A program made the translations under genes and the position numbers. The notes below the pieces were generated by a model. The model was not told where the DNA came from and did not search any database. It was given only the letters and a program-made list of their open reading frames with translations. A DNA stretch of 64,000 bases from Xiphophorus maculatus (lineage: Eukaryota; Chordata; Actinopteri; Cyprinodontiformes; Poeciliidae): positions 8,244,479 to 8,308,478 of the forward strand of contig NC_036450.1 in NCBI RefSeq assembly GCF_002775205.1, in the 5' to 3' direction. Positions 22,386-35,565 of this stretch are shown piece after piece (the first letter of the stretch is position 1; every line of letters starts with the position of its first letter).

Positions 22386-22859
22386 TTTTCAGCCAATCAC
22401 AAGATAAAACAACATCAAGGCCTCGAAGGCAACGAGAAGTATGACCATTCTGAGGAAACAACTGTGATCGGTGATGTAGCTTCACACGACTTGCATAAAA
22501 ACACTTAGTTAAGGTTGAGATGTGTGTAATGGTAGGCACTGCAGGTTTTTGTTTGGTTTGGAAAAGCTGCTTTAGATTGATGAGCATAATTTATTTAGTA
22601 CATATAAAGTCCCAAAGTACGAAAAAAAAGCAGAATGCTTTTTATAGGTCGGTTGTCAGCACAAATTACTGACTGTGTATTGCAAAATGCACTATTTGTA
22701 TTTGTAATATATAAGTAGGCCATTGAACAAAGAGTAAAAGCCAGTCGAGTAAAAGAAATGGCTTTCATTGGCCTGTGCTGCTTGATGATGTGTTCAAGAG
22801 GTTCTAAGAAATAAGGTAATAAAAACAGATGTTTTCTAAAAATATGTGTGCACAGCACA

Positions 22860-22985
22860 GTGCCTACAGGTGCATCTTAACAAATTAGATCACCGAACAT
22901 TCAGTTTTATTCCAGTAAGCCACTTAAAAAAGTGAATATTTTATTGCATTATTTTTTACAGCACAAGAGTGATATTTTTTATATT
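22860..22985. mobile_element. Tc1/mariner-type terminal fragment
   Basis: Begins 'cctacaggtgcatctt-aacaaattag' and continues '...ttccagta...cacttaaaaaagtgaa', a familiar teleost DNA-transposon end. Only one end is seen. Confidence 0.4.
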
Positions 22986-25900
22986 TTAATTTGTTTTAAT
23001 GTCAATAAGTATAAGTAAATATAATTAATTAAAACCAAAGACAGCTGTGTTTACTTTGGAGCTGTGAGTAGAAAACACAGCTCCTCAAATCATGATTGAC
23101 TCATAAAAGTCACAATGTACCTGAAACAACACGGCTTCTGTGACTTTCCACTCCTCTTCTAGATTTTGGGACCTTGAGTACCAGCTAAAATGCAAATTTT
23201 ACTTCTTCTCATCTGAAACTAAATGCTGAGTTTGTTGACCTTGACGACTTTTGTCAAACTCTGACAGATTCAAACTTCTTTATTTTTCCTTCTCTTAAAA
23301 CTTTCACCTACGATAAAATGCTAAATTGCTCCATATGATGTCTCACTCACTAACAGATGCAACGACACAGAGATAATGCTATGTACTTAAACTGTCAGTG
23401 GTCCTAACATTGTACCTGATAAGTGTATCCACAGTCCTTATAAAAGTAAAGTTCACCCTATAAACTCCAGGTATTTGTGGATTTTTTATACATATCCAAA
23501 GTTTTTTGTGGTGTACTTAGCTTTTCATAGACTTTTGCATTATTATTCAGTCTTTGTTTAATAAATAAAAACTGGTGTTTGCGGTTAATGCAAGTGGCTA
23601 AGAGTAAAACTGTTTTAATTGTAATAGACTGCATTCACTTTACAAAGTGGCATTAAAAATATCCGCAATTGAGCAATTAAATCCTTCCCCCTATATTTTT
23701 TTCCCCGCCTTGCTCTCTTAGTGACTTTTTGTTCATCTCTTCCTTCTAGTAAATCATTATCTATCTCATCTGTCCCCCTGCACAAGCCAGGGTGAGCGGG
23801 AGACTGCGGTGCCCTTTCAGAGAGGATAACCAAATCCCCACCAGAGATGCTTGAGTAAATGACCGTGGGAAACGTGCGAGCTTTAGAACACAGTGATACT
23901 CTGTCCACGTGGAGAAAGGGGAGAAAAAAGCCTCGGCTGACTAAATCCTTTAGTCCCTTGCCTGGTGTTTACCCCAGCACCATATCGCTCCAGATCTAAA
24001 ATCCTGACTATCCTCATAACACCATTTACAGACGCTAATCTCCAACAGTGAGCTCTCTGCGGTCTACACTCTGGGAGGTATAATGTTTAGACTGAATAAT
24101 TTCACTTCTACTGAAAATGTGTCAATGCCTGCTCTTTATTCAATAAAGCATTTTAGTGTATGCATATTTCGTTCAGATTTAGCTTCATTGTGGTCTTATA
24201 AACGGCTATACATGACACGGGTACGTCTCTAGCATCTTTGTACAGATACAGATCAAAATATTTACCTAATGCAAACTAGCTGACATTCAGTCATAATAAA
24301 TAGAGAGCAATTGAAATATGAATATGAAATTTCAAGTCTTAACACAGAGTCTCTATTTCAGCTTTGAGTTGGTAATTCTGACTTATGAATATGACTGAAT
24401 CTAAACCATTCCATTGTTTTCTTTCCAAACATGGAGTTTTGTCATTTTGTTTGTGGCTATAATATGACAAAGAGTGAAAAGTTTTGAACACTTTTGCAAG
24501 GATACACTATTTATTGCAAAAATATAAGAAATTTCACAGAAAGCCATATCTCTATGTCCAATGTATTACACAATGTTTGTTCAAAATGGAATTGCTGGCT
24601 TTCTTTCAGTAGTATTGAAATGTCGTCCCTTTGCTTTGTAAAGTGCATTATGGTTTTACACAATGTGAAATTGAAATAATATATTGTCGAAAAGGTTAGG
24701 GTTATATAAACTCTTATTTGCTGAAATGACACTCATTTCTGAGATGTGTGTGTGTCTCCACACAACAGAAAACAAGGCTTTCAGATGTAGAGAGGCAAAT
24801 GGGAATAATCAAAGTGAACCAGAAATGGAGGGATGATTATTGTATTTTTATCACCTTCAGGATATAAACTTAAGGATAAATAGGGGAAACGGAGTTCAGG
24901 CAGCAAAGTCAGATGTAATTTTCACAAATCTGATATGTTCTAAGCTGAGTGTATTTTCCAGACAAGAGAAAAAATCAAGATAAGTGGCCAACAAAGAACG
25001 TACTTAGAAAAAATCAGTTTCTACTGCAGTACTTTATGGTCTGGGCGCCTAAAGATATAAATGTACTTCTGACATAGATATCTTTATCAGTCTGACTATG
25101 AGCTGGATTTAAGGCTTTCTCTGTGTTGCTAAACCCTGGGGGAAATCGTGTTAACGTGTACACAGTGAAAATGTCCTAAGTTTTCTGAGCATTCACTTTC
25201 CATTTAGCGGGAAAATATCAAGGCAGTTTCCATAGAGTTCAGCTTTATTGAATTTTGTTCCCAAAAGATGAAATGTCAAAGATTTTGTCTGCATTTCTGC
25301 TATCTCTGCCCGAGGGTTCTTTCAATCAAAGCAATAATAAAAGATGTAATTTGATGATGCTATGAAGTAGAGTGAGAGTTATGATTCTCTCCTCCACAGC
25401 TAGTAGAAATCTGTGTAATGTTAGCATTCATGTTTATATATGAGGCTCATGTTTTTTTTTGTGTGTCTCAGTGAGATGTCCTTTCTACATATACTATTAG
25501 CTATAGCTAATATACTTGTAAGCTCTAATTTACCATTAAATCAATCTTTTTTTCCCAGATAGAATTTAACAGAGCCCAATGTAACAACTTAATAACATTT
25601 GCATCATAGCTTTAAAAGCAGTTTTGAACTCCATAAATACTTTATCTGAGAAGAACTGTTTTAATATTAATAAATATGCAGGAAATAGAGCATATACCTC
25701 ATTAATGTCAAGTATTTCAGAGTAACATGCAAAGAATATATATATATTTTTATTTCTATATGATTGAAAAAACTAAATTGAATTGAGTGCTTTGGTCTTT
25801 CAGGCATTACTGTAATGATATGCATATTATGGTTCATTTATTTGTATTCAAATATTTCTGGTTAGTTATTCAGGATATGTAGTCTTAACATTAGCCATTG

Positions 25901-28900
25901 ATCACGACTGGACAAAAATTCTGACCTTGTATGTTAATCAAACCTCAACCTGCTTGTTTGTTGATTCAATCCAGTCCTGGATAGGTCCATATTTTACCTA
26001 GTAGTGATTTAGCAAAATAACCCAAACTGGGTTGTTTTTAGTCCAGCATTTAATAAAAAAAAAATGGATTTCGTAACCCAGCAATGTACTATGTTAAAAT
26101 ATACTAATGTAGTGCCAGTCCATCCTAGGTAGCTTGAAATACATAGTGTTCTCATAAATGCAAAGAAAAAAAGTTACATATAATGTCACAAAAATAGCTG
26201 TATTTATATAAATAGATGTGGTCTTACTTTCCTGCCTGCCAACAATTAATCAATCAGACCTCTGATGTGACATTCCTTTTTGTACGTGTGGCATTATTTC
26301 AAAACAAAGTAATGAGAGAGAATACATTTAAAAACTCTCTTGAGAGATGAAGGAAACTCTACGACTGAGTGATAATTATCTGAACTTAACCACCTCACAC
26401 TACAAGTACAACTCACATTAATCTATTATTTTTGACATTAATTCTATTCATGTGAAACATCTATGTGGCGCTATCAGCACTGGGGTGTAATTGGCATTAG
26501 ACCAAACATTCAGGTCACATTTATCCTTCTGGTCACATTGTGCTTTGTATCTCCCAACTCAGCAGGACAAAGTCCTCCATTTTGTTGTAAGACCTTGTAG
26601 TTATGGAGGATCAACAGCACTTGGTACAAGTGATGGGGAAAAAAAAAATCTGCCTAAGATCTGCTGGACCCCATGTCAGACACGATTTCATTGCTTTTCT
26701 GGGTGACTATAAAAATTTAATGTAATCTTGGAACATTTGGTCTTTTTCTGTATCAGAAATAACTAGATAAAATTATTTTAAATTGGTGTAGTCCTACGTG
26801 AATTAAATTAGACATACATGTAGGAGACTAAAACCTTAACAGATTTTTAAAATGACTGGCTAATGGTCAAACTAAATGCAAAATTCCCTTACTAGGTGAT
26901 TACACATGTAGCAAGGCTAGTTGGCACTATGCCTGTGTTGGATCCTCTCAGGCCCCATTTCAAAGGTTCCTCAGGGAGCCTTTAATGAAGCAACAGCTGT
27001 GCCAGTGCTATTTCTCATTTAAAACACTTAGAGGCTCGCTTCTTTTCATGGGCCAAAACAAAAACACCAGGTCACCCCTCCAGCACTTCCCTCTTTCGCT
27101 ACAGATCCCTAACATGATTGCCAACTTTCAAAATTTAATAGAGCTTCTGGGGAATTGCTTTGTGAGTTTGATCGAAGTCCGTGGTAGAAAACAAAGCCAC
27201 CAGTTTCCCCGGAGCGGATCCTCCCCTCTGGCCACCCCATTTTCCCATGATAGGCAGCGAAGGAACACAAAACGAAGCACACACACAATCATACTAACAC
27301 CCAAGACGACACTGTAATATAATTACGTACAAACCAATTATTCAAGCAATCAGTCTCAGTTTGATGATGTGTCAACACTCCTTGTCAGTTCTACTTTCCA
27401 AATTGTTCTTGAGTTGCATCGCTAATTTTGTATTCATACTAAGAATCAATGAAAGCTTGCACTCTCTCCTCAGTTCTAATCACAGCGTACCAATCAACAG
27501 TGAAAAAAATACAGAGGAGAGGTCAGAAGTCAAGATGTGAAATTTCACAAAAGTGAGATTTTAAATGAGCCTCTCTTCTAGTTATTCTCCCACAGCAAAT
27601 GTCCAAAGTGGGATACTTCAGCGCACATTGCCTTGCCATGATGAGTGAGGAGGCTAAACAATTTAAAAAGAAAGTTGCATAAAAAAAAAAAAATTAAAGG
27701 CCAAAAATAGCTGTAGATGAGCCCAAGGAGGAAGTAAGGAGGTCATACACACTAAAGTGGCTGTCAAACACTCAAACAATTTTCAAAACAGAGTTGGGAA
27801 GGAAGTACGAGAAAAGTGCAGGCTGAGCACACACCAATTAGCCAACTAATTATTTATAACACACAGTTTGATTTTTTTGCTTTCCTCCTCTCCTCAACAA
27901 TAACACCCTTCAATAATTAATATTAATTTGTAATAGTCATATGTAATTTATTCTCAAAAAAGTTAACATGTTTTCTGTGGGTTGTTAGGTGCTTCAGACT
28001 GATCATGTTTACCTGCATGAATAAAAAAAATATATTTTTTTATTTTATTGCAGTTGCTTGGTGATAAAAACAGAACAGACTTGAACCTTGGAATTAAAGT
28101 TAAATAGGTTGCATGACAGGGTTCATGTTCAGAGAAATCCCTGTTGTCGTTACAAGAAAGTTAGAGCAAACATTCCCAGATCTCTATGTGCCATGATAGT
28201 CCATGATCTATGCGTCATTGACGAATGACATGGCTTTGGATCAATTTGCCAACTCAATAAAATCCCCACCTACTATCCCCACATATTGCCATTTCTTCCC
28301 TTCCTGCTTCCGTTTTGTTTTTGTACATCAACCATTTTATTAAATGTACCTATACTATCAACACTTAAAATAAATATAGGTAAATAAATAATTGTGAAAA
28401 TCCCAAACTTCCCATTTAATTGAACCTAACTATTAAATGAATATTTTAAATACTTTTGTTTATGCTTCTGATCCTTCCTTTAAAACAGTTAACGCTTAAA
28501 CATTGTATATATAAAAAAAGATTTTTACCTAATCAAGATTTTCTCTGCACAAGCTCCTTTTATTATTTTATTATTTAAGCACATCACCATACACACTTAT
28601 CAGATTAAAGAATATTAATGTAATCATCAGTTTTAAAGTGATGACGAATGGAAGCACGGGCAGTGTAAAATGTTCAGATGATTCTTTTTCATATTCATAA
28701 CATATTCTCCGATAAAATTAACATTATTATGAAGGTATGAAATTGTGAACCTGCACTGTAGTCTAATGCATGTTTTCATTCCTTTTAGAGGTGTGTTCCA
28801 TTATTCTACCTGTTGTCACTTAAATTAAAAGTTGTCACTGAGACAAGTCACTGACTTCACTTTAGTCTTTAGAGCACAAGGTTGAGACAAGTTTTAAATC

Positions 28901-31900
28901 TTTGTTTATTTGATGTAAGTGTTACTGGAGTTTAAGACTCAGACTTCAGCTTCTTTCGATAAAACTGTTTTAAGAACTGTCATCCTTGATGTTTCCCTCC
29001 TCTTTTCTTGTTCCTCCTTGTTCTAAATGAATTCTGCTAATGATTATGCATCAAATTACAATTTTTTCTATTGACTATGTCAGTTTCTGTTGACATGCTG
29101 TCTTTGAAAAAAAAGTCCTCACCATTAAAATATGATGCTTTTGAGAATCAAAGTACCCTCCATCTCCAGACTTTATGTTAATTCGCCAGGCCTTTGAAAT
29201 AAAGTCCCTGGAGTGTGATACTTAAAATAAAAATGAGCAGATGATCAGATGGATGTAAGGACGGAGTGACAAACAAACAGAAAAGTTGGCGTGACAGAGT
29301 AAGTTTTCTAACTTTATCAAATAAAGCACAAAGCATGTTGACAAGTTCAGCCTAAACTAGGCCTGCTGGTTCCAACTTGTGGCAAGCGATGTTAGCCTTT
29401 TGACAGCACAGTCACCACTTTAATTCTGAAACTGTCGGCTCTGGCTGCTTGGTGACACAGCCGCTTCATTTATTTGTGTCTCGTCAAGGAAAGAAAAAAA
29501 AACCCCACCAGCGCTGCTGTTCTTTTTGAACTGACAGGAGCAGACGATAACTTATTTGTGAGCGTCACGTGGTTATGAGACGGCATCAAAGCGTCTCCCA
29601 GAACCTTTGCTATTACAGCAGGTGCTCATTTGGGAGATGAGTAAAATTAGCTGAAAAACTTCACACAGTCCTTGAAGTAACCCAACCCCTTTCCGCCCTT
29701 CTTTTTTGCCCTTATTTCTTTCATTTCTGTTTCCCTTATTAGAAATGTTACTTGAGGCTAATAACACTGGTTTAGATTCATCAAGATGAGCAAAAATGGA
29801 TCAGTGACTGGTTGACTGGTTAACATAAAAAGCTACTTCTCTGTGTCCAATTAGAGGATGGATGAAATAGCAAATAAATTCTACATAGGCAAACTTTATA
29901 CAGTTGAATGCAAATATTAACATTAACATATTGGTCTGATAGTAACGTAGACTCAATTTTTTCCAGGTCTATTTGCTTTATGTCAGAATAATGTGAGAAA
30001 AATAACATAAATGTTGTTTTTTTATTAGTCGAACTTAATATTCTAATCTTAAATGTCATGTTTTCATTAGCTGTAAAGGGAAAATCATTATAATTAAGTG
30101 AAAAAAAGGCTTGAAAATGTCAGTGTTTGTGTAATTAATCTATATAATGTGTGCCTCTTAGAAAATGAAGTTACTAAAATGGGTGAACTTTTCTGTGATA
30201 TTCTAAGTTGTGGAACATGATTTATATGCAAATGCTAAGAGAAGAAAAAACATGAGTTTGTCCAGCTGCTGCAGGGAAGAAGATAGATTCTGCATTCATA
30301 TCTAAAAATGTGTTGGTTTGTGTGAGTCAACCACAGAACAAAAGCAAGGCACCTTGTGAAAATGTTGTAAAAGTCATTATCCATAGTAAAATTAATCCTG
30401 TTGTATCATGCGCAAATAGGCTTCTCATAGAGGAAGAAGCAATTATCCATAAAGCAATGAAAAAAAACATGAAAGTCTAATTTTTATGTACTTGTCTTGA
30501 GGTTTGATGAAGCTAAAATCTAAGAATTTTACAATAGTGACCATTTTTACATTTGGAGGAAAATGAAGCAAAACATACAACTTTCCCAACTTTGAAGAAC
30601 TGGTGCAGTAGTGACATATGTGGATGATTTGCTGCTGGAGGAACTTTTGCACTTGTCAAAACAGATCAAAAGGAAAGAAAATTATGTGTAAATATAGAGG
30701 CAAAATTTCAAGACATCATGGGGGAAGTTCAAATTTAATCATAAATGGGCTTTCCAAAAGAAGGATGACCCAAAACATAAATAGAAATTAGCTTTAAAGT
30801 TACTGATGGAAATCTACAGCTAAAAATAGTATGTCTCTTTTAATACATTAGATATGAATAAATACTTATTATTGTGTATGTAGCAACTTTCACAGATAAA
30901 AACACAAAATTCATGACAATAAAACACATGGAATGCAAAAGTTAGGATATAAATCAGTAAAGAGATTTAAAACACTACAAAATTAAAAATACAGAACTAA
31001 AGCAAAACTTTGTGAGAAACTAAAAGTCTGCAATGAAAAGACTCCAGCTTCTCACATGAACACTGATGATTTTATTTGAAAGGTAAGACGTGTATCATTC
31101 AAATGGTGAACTAGATATTCCTATCATATATTGTGGACTACATATTAAGGTGCTGTGGTCAATAGTGTTGAAGGCAAAGGGAAAAGCTTAGCTACAGTAA
31201 ATTTAAAAAAATGTTGGCAAACAAAATGGCCAAAATTATCCTTTCCAGGGATGTTTTTTTTTTTAAATGTCCAACATGTTATTTTAGTTCCAAGACTAAA
31301 ATAACTTGCCCTGCAACTACATTTTCAAAAATCCAAGACGTGAATGGTTATATTGACCTGTAGTTTATTTTGAATAAGACAGATATAATCTCATAATTAG
31401 TTCAACAATGACATGCAACTATTGCTCTATCCAAAGCGATAACAACAACTTGGAAAAGAGTCAGATGAACTATACGGATTTCAAAGTTTGACAATTTGAG
31501 GGCGAGCAAGTTATTGATGAGAATAATGTCATCTAGACTTTGGGACTCCTCAAGCAAACTAAAAATTCAGAAACATTCACAAGTAAAGAATCACAATATT
31601 TTCGACTTGTCATACAGCAAGGGATTAATTACAGAGAAAATTTATGGACCTCCAGCTGTTTTCAAAAAACATAAGTGAAATGTGACACTCCCAAACCACT
31701 GCATCACATTGTAGGGCTTCTTTCATTTTGTGTTGCACAATTTCCCACCTCAGTTTCCACCCCAACATACATACACATATATCACACACACAGTCCCTCT
31801 CTGTTCAGACCATCTCATAACCCATGCCCCTTTTGCCATTTCTCATTCCATTAAACCTTGAATTATTCAAAGCAGATGAAATTGATTTCTTGATAGTTTA

Positions 31901-34785
31901 ATCGCAAATCAAAACCGAACCGTCGGCCCAGTTCGTTCCCCCAGGACAATTTTTGACAATCAAATATTCATGGAGAAATGAAATGTTAGCAGATCATTTC
32001 TGCTTCTAGCTGATTAGGCAGACACAATGAAATTCAGATGGAGAAAAGAAGTAGGCATGGAATTAACTTATGCCAATATGCCATGGAAAAAATGGAAAAT
32101 GAGATAAGATTTTCAGGCTTGATTCTCTGATCCAGGCAAAGCCCCTGAATAGATAAATATACTATATACACATATATAACAAACACTTTTTCTTGTCTTA
32201 AAATGTTTAAATCAGAACACTATAAAAGGTAACACTACTATTGCTTCTGATATTGTTAGATGTTTTTAGGGCCTTTTATCTCCTATTGAACATGTTTGAT
32301 TATTTAGGTATCGTACTGCAAGCTAAGGTAAACAGAGGAATCTGATTGTCCTACTGAAATATTTATTTTTTACATGTATATTTATTTAGTTTTTGTAGTG
32401 GACTGAATTTGTGGGTTTAATCTGAACAAATAAATGATAAAACTATGTAAGGAACATTCCTCCAAATCTGTCAGAAACACAAAGAGTGTAAACACTTTAG
32501 TGAAAAAATATCAACTTCACAGAATATAAGAAACAGCTACTCTTTTTTTCCCCATAAATCAGTGCAGTGGATATTTTCAGGTCAGTGACCAATTTTCTTT
32601 TAAATTTTGGAGTTTCAGATTCATAATGTTTGTCAATCAGATAGCCTTAGATATCTATGTGACAATCAGATTCTTATATATTGTCTTCATCATTTCAATA
32701 ATATTCTCATCTTCAACGGTAATGAAAGACGTACAATAGTAAATTGTGCAGTGACCTTAGTTTGCCTTATTCTCTGCTTCTTTTAAAAATCTCTGTAAAC
32801 ATTTAAAAAACAGCTATCTGAAGTCCAATGTAATTGACAAGAAAAATATATTAAAACTTCCTGTTATTCTTAGGTACTAAAATATATGTTTGTTTTCTAT
32901 TTTATTTAATTTTATTTTTTATTTATTTAAATTGAGGAATGACCCTTGTGGCATCAGAACAATGAAGCTAGTAAAGGACCATGTAAACCTGGTTACTACC
33001 GTCCCTTCTCCTATTAGGTGAAGTGCATAAAGCACATAGGAAATCTGGAGAGGAGGGTAATATTCTATGTTACCCTCAACATAAGTTATCAAAGATGGAT
33101 GGTTTCTGTTGTACAGAAAGTGCGAGGTTTAATCAGACAGTTAGAAAATAGACAAGCGATCAGCATGTAACATGTAAAACATGTAAAACGAAATGCAGAA
33201 GAGCTGCCGGCACAATATCAAGCCATTGTTCTGTTCTTGGTCTTCCAAAACACTGTTGTGTGTCAGGCGGTAAAATTTGCTTTAGAGTGTATATTCATGT
33301 CATTAATTTACAAAGTGTCTCCTTTCAGGTCTACCCAAATTTGTAGTGTCTTTTATCAGTTATTGCTGTTCTTGTTGGATGTCAGCCAATTTTTTGTCAG
33401 CGTAATTGTCACTGCCAATCAGTTCTTAATCAACTTTCATCCAAGAAAATAGGAATATTACGTTACAATATATGTATGTCAAAAATTACATTGCAGTGGA
33501 TGCCTGTATACAGTATTTCATTAAGTCACATATAAAGAGCTTTTTATTTTGTTACTGCCACTAAGTACATGTTCATGAATTTGATTCCTACCTAATTATT
33601 AAATGTTTTCATGTCTTTACTGTCAAACTGTCACCAATTTGCTACCGTCTTCTTACAAAACTGTAAAACTCTGTAAAACGCTCACTTCCTTTTTAGCAAA
33701 TTTTACAAATAAAATTTAATGGGGAGATTGAAGACGAGAACAATAAAAAGGTGAGATCAAAGAGCTTTGCCAGGAATGAGGAAGAAAGAAATGATTTAGC
33801 TCTATTCAGCTGAAACTCGATTGGCTGTATCCTTTTGAGCCAAGAGATGACTTACTCAATGTGATGTGCAGAGCGGTAACATCAAACACATTAGCTCAAC
33901 AGATTGCATTATCTCTCAAAACATTTCTGTGCACAGCTGCTTCCATCATTCTAGAGCATGTTTAGAGGCGCTACAGTTCATGATTTACACCCTGGAGGGG
34001 ACTGGTTGAGATTTTACTTTAAGGATAAAAAACAGTGCAGAGAAAATTGGGTTAATGATTATCTGATGGGCCATCCGCATTTTTCTGGATCTTCCAGGCT
34101 TAAATCATTCATCAGTTGCCTTTTGCACAGTGTAATGAATGATTTAATAATAGTGGAAAACCAACAGAAAGACGCGAGGAAGATCAACACTGGAACCAGG
34201 ACAAGTGCAACAGTGGAATCCAGCAGCCACAGAAAGAAACAAAGGAGCTCGCAAACTGCAGAGATGTGATTGTGACATGCAAACCAGGTGAGTACCGTTA
34301 ACAGAATCCAGATCAGCTGCAAAAAATAACTGAGGGAAGGTAGAATAAGAGGCACAGAAGAAACTGCATAGAAACACATAAGACCCTGCTAACCAAAAAC
34401 TAAGGACTAGTGCCAACACAGGAGTCTAGACTAAAATTCACAGAACAAGACAGGTGAGAGGAAAGTCAACACAAAGGACTGTACTAATGTGAAGAAACCC
34501 TAAAGACACTCTAATGATCTAAATACAAACACAAGTTAGAACCAAAACACAGACTGCTGTGGATTATCTCACTGTCAGGTTGCAAAAACAAAATACATTT
34601 ATTTCATTGGGATGGCAAGACAAAATAAAGCATGAATGTGGAGGGGAAATTTTACATTTTTATTTATTTATTTGTTGGATGAAAACCATCTGTAAACAAT
34701 ATTTTTTTTCACAGATTTGCCATAAATTATTAATATGATTTCAGTCTAGATTTGGAGTGAGCCTTTCTAACACATAAATATATTA
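22986..34785. other. Gene-poor stretch of about 11.8 kb
   Basis: No gene or RNA gene recognised. It contains a small reverse Tc1-like scrap near 24360-24425, a hairpin at 31278-31305, and several unique-looking segments (for example 29340-29780 and 31860-32150) that could be conserved regulatory DNA. It may be intergenic desert or a long intron of a gene outside the window. Confidence 0.4.
31278..31305. repeat. Perfect hairpin, 11-bp stem
   Basis: GTTATTTTAGT and ACTAAAATAAC are exact reverse complements around tccaag. No gene context. Confidence 0.85.
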
Positions 34786-34789
34786 AATC

Positions 34790-35565
34790 TCAACCTTTCC
34801 TTTGTGGCTCAGGCTGCATGTTTAAGGTCTTTTCACCTCAGTCTTTGTTTCCTTACTGTCTTTTGCAGCTTCTGAACAGATTTCTTCCCAGAAATCTGAA
34901 TACATCCCTATTCATCCATCTCCATATCAACTTGACCAACTTTTCTGAACTTGCTGAAGATAAGCTGTAGCTTGATGCAGCCACCACCTTGTTTCACCTT
35001 AATGATCTTATTTTTAAGAAGTTCTGCAATGTTAGATTTTGCAATATATTGCGTTATGCATGAATGGGTAAAGGTGTGAAGGAAGGTGCTCATCTTCCAA
35101 CAGCACCTTCTTCTTCATGTCCCTTACATGATTGTTGCAAACGTCAAATTAGACTTATTATAGCTTTCTCTGAATGATAATTATCTTCTTTCCACTCTTT
35201 AGCAATGGCCAGAATTGGGAAGTGAGCAGCTGATAATTGTTATGTCAACTGTTTTTCCTTCAAGCTGTGCTTCTCTGTAGCTGGTAATGTTGACTTTGAG
35301 TTACTAATTAGATGACTTCTGAAGGCAGCAGATTGTTCTGGATTTTGTTTAAGGGCATTTGGGTGAAAAGGGCTAAATTCAAATGCATAACACACCTATT
35401 TGTTCTTCATTTATTCGTGAAAAACAATCAAAAGTATTTTCCTTTCTCCTCACAATTATGCAGTGCTTTGTGTTGCTGTATCACATAGATTCCCTATAAA
35501 AGGTTTAAATGTTTGTGCCGACAAAGTAACACAATGTGAAAAAGTTCTAGTTTATAAATAGTAGG
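34790..35565 (-). mobile_element. Degenerate Tc1-like transposon, minus orientation
   Basis: Reverse-complement transposase landmarks: 'tcaacttgaccaactttt' and 'gatgcagccaccacct' (the GGSIMLWG region). The right end has the terminal motif 'aacacaatgtgaaaaag'. Frame destroyed. Confidence 0.5.

Noticed and set aside
34059..34419. Minus frames of 106 and 91 aa with hydrophobic stretches
   Set aside because: Overlapping alternatives without conserved motif; GA-rich antisense strand gives apparent Leu/Phe-rich peptides.
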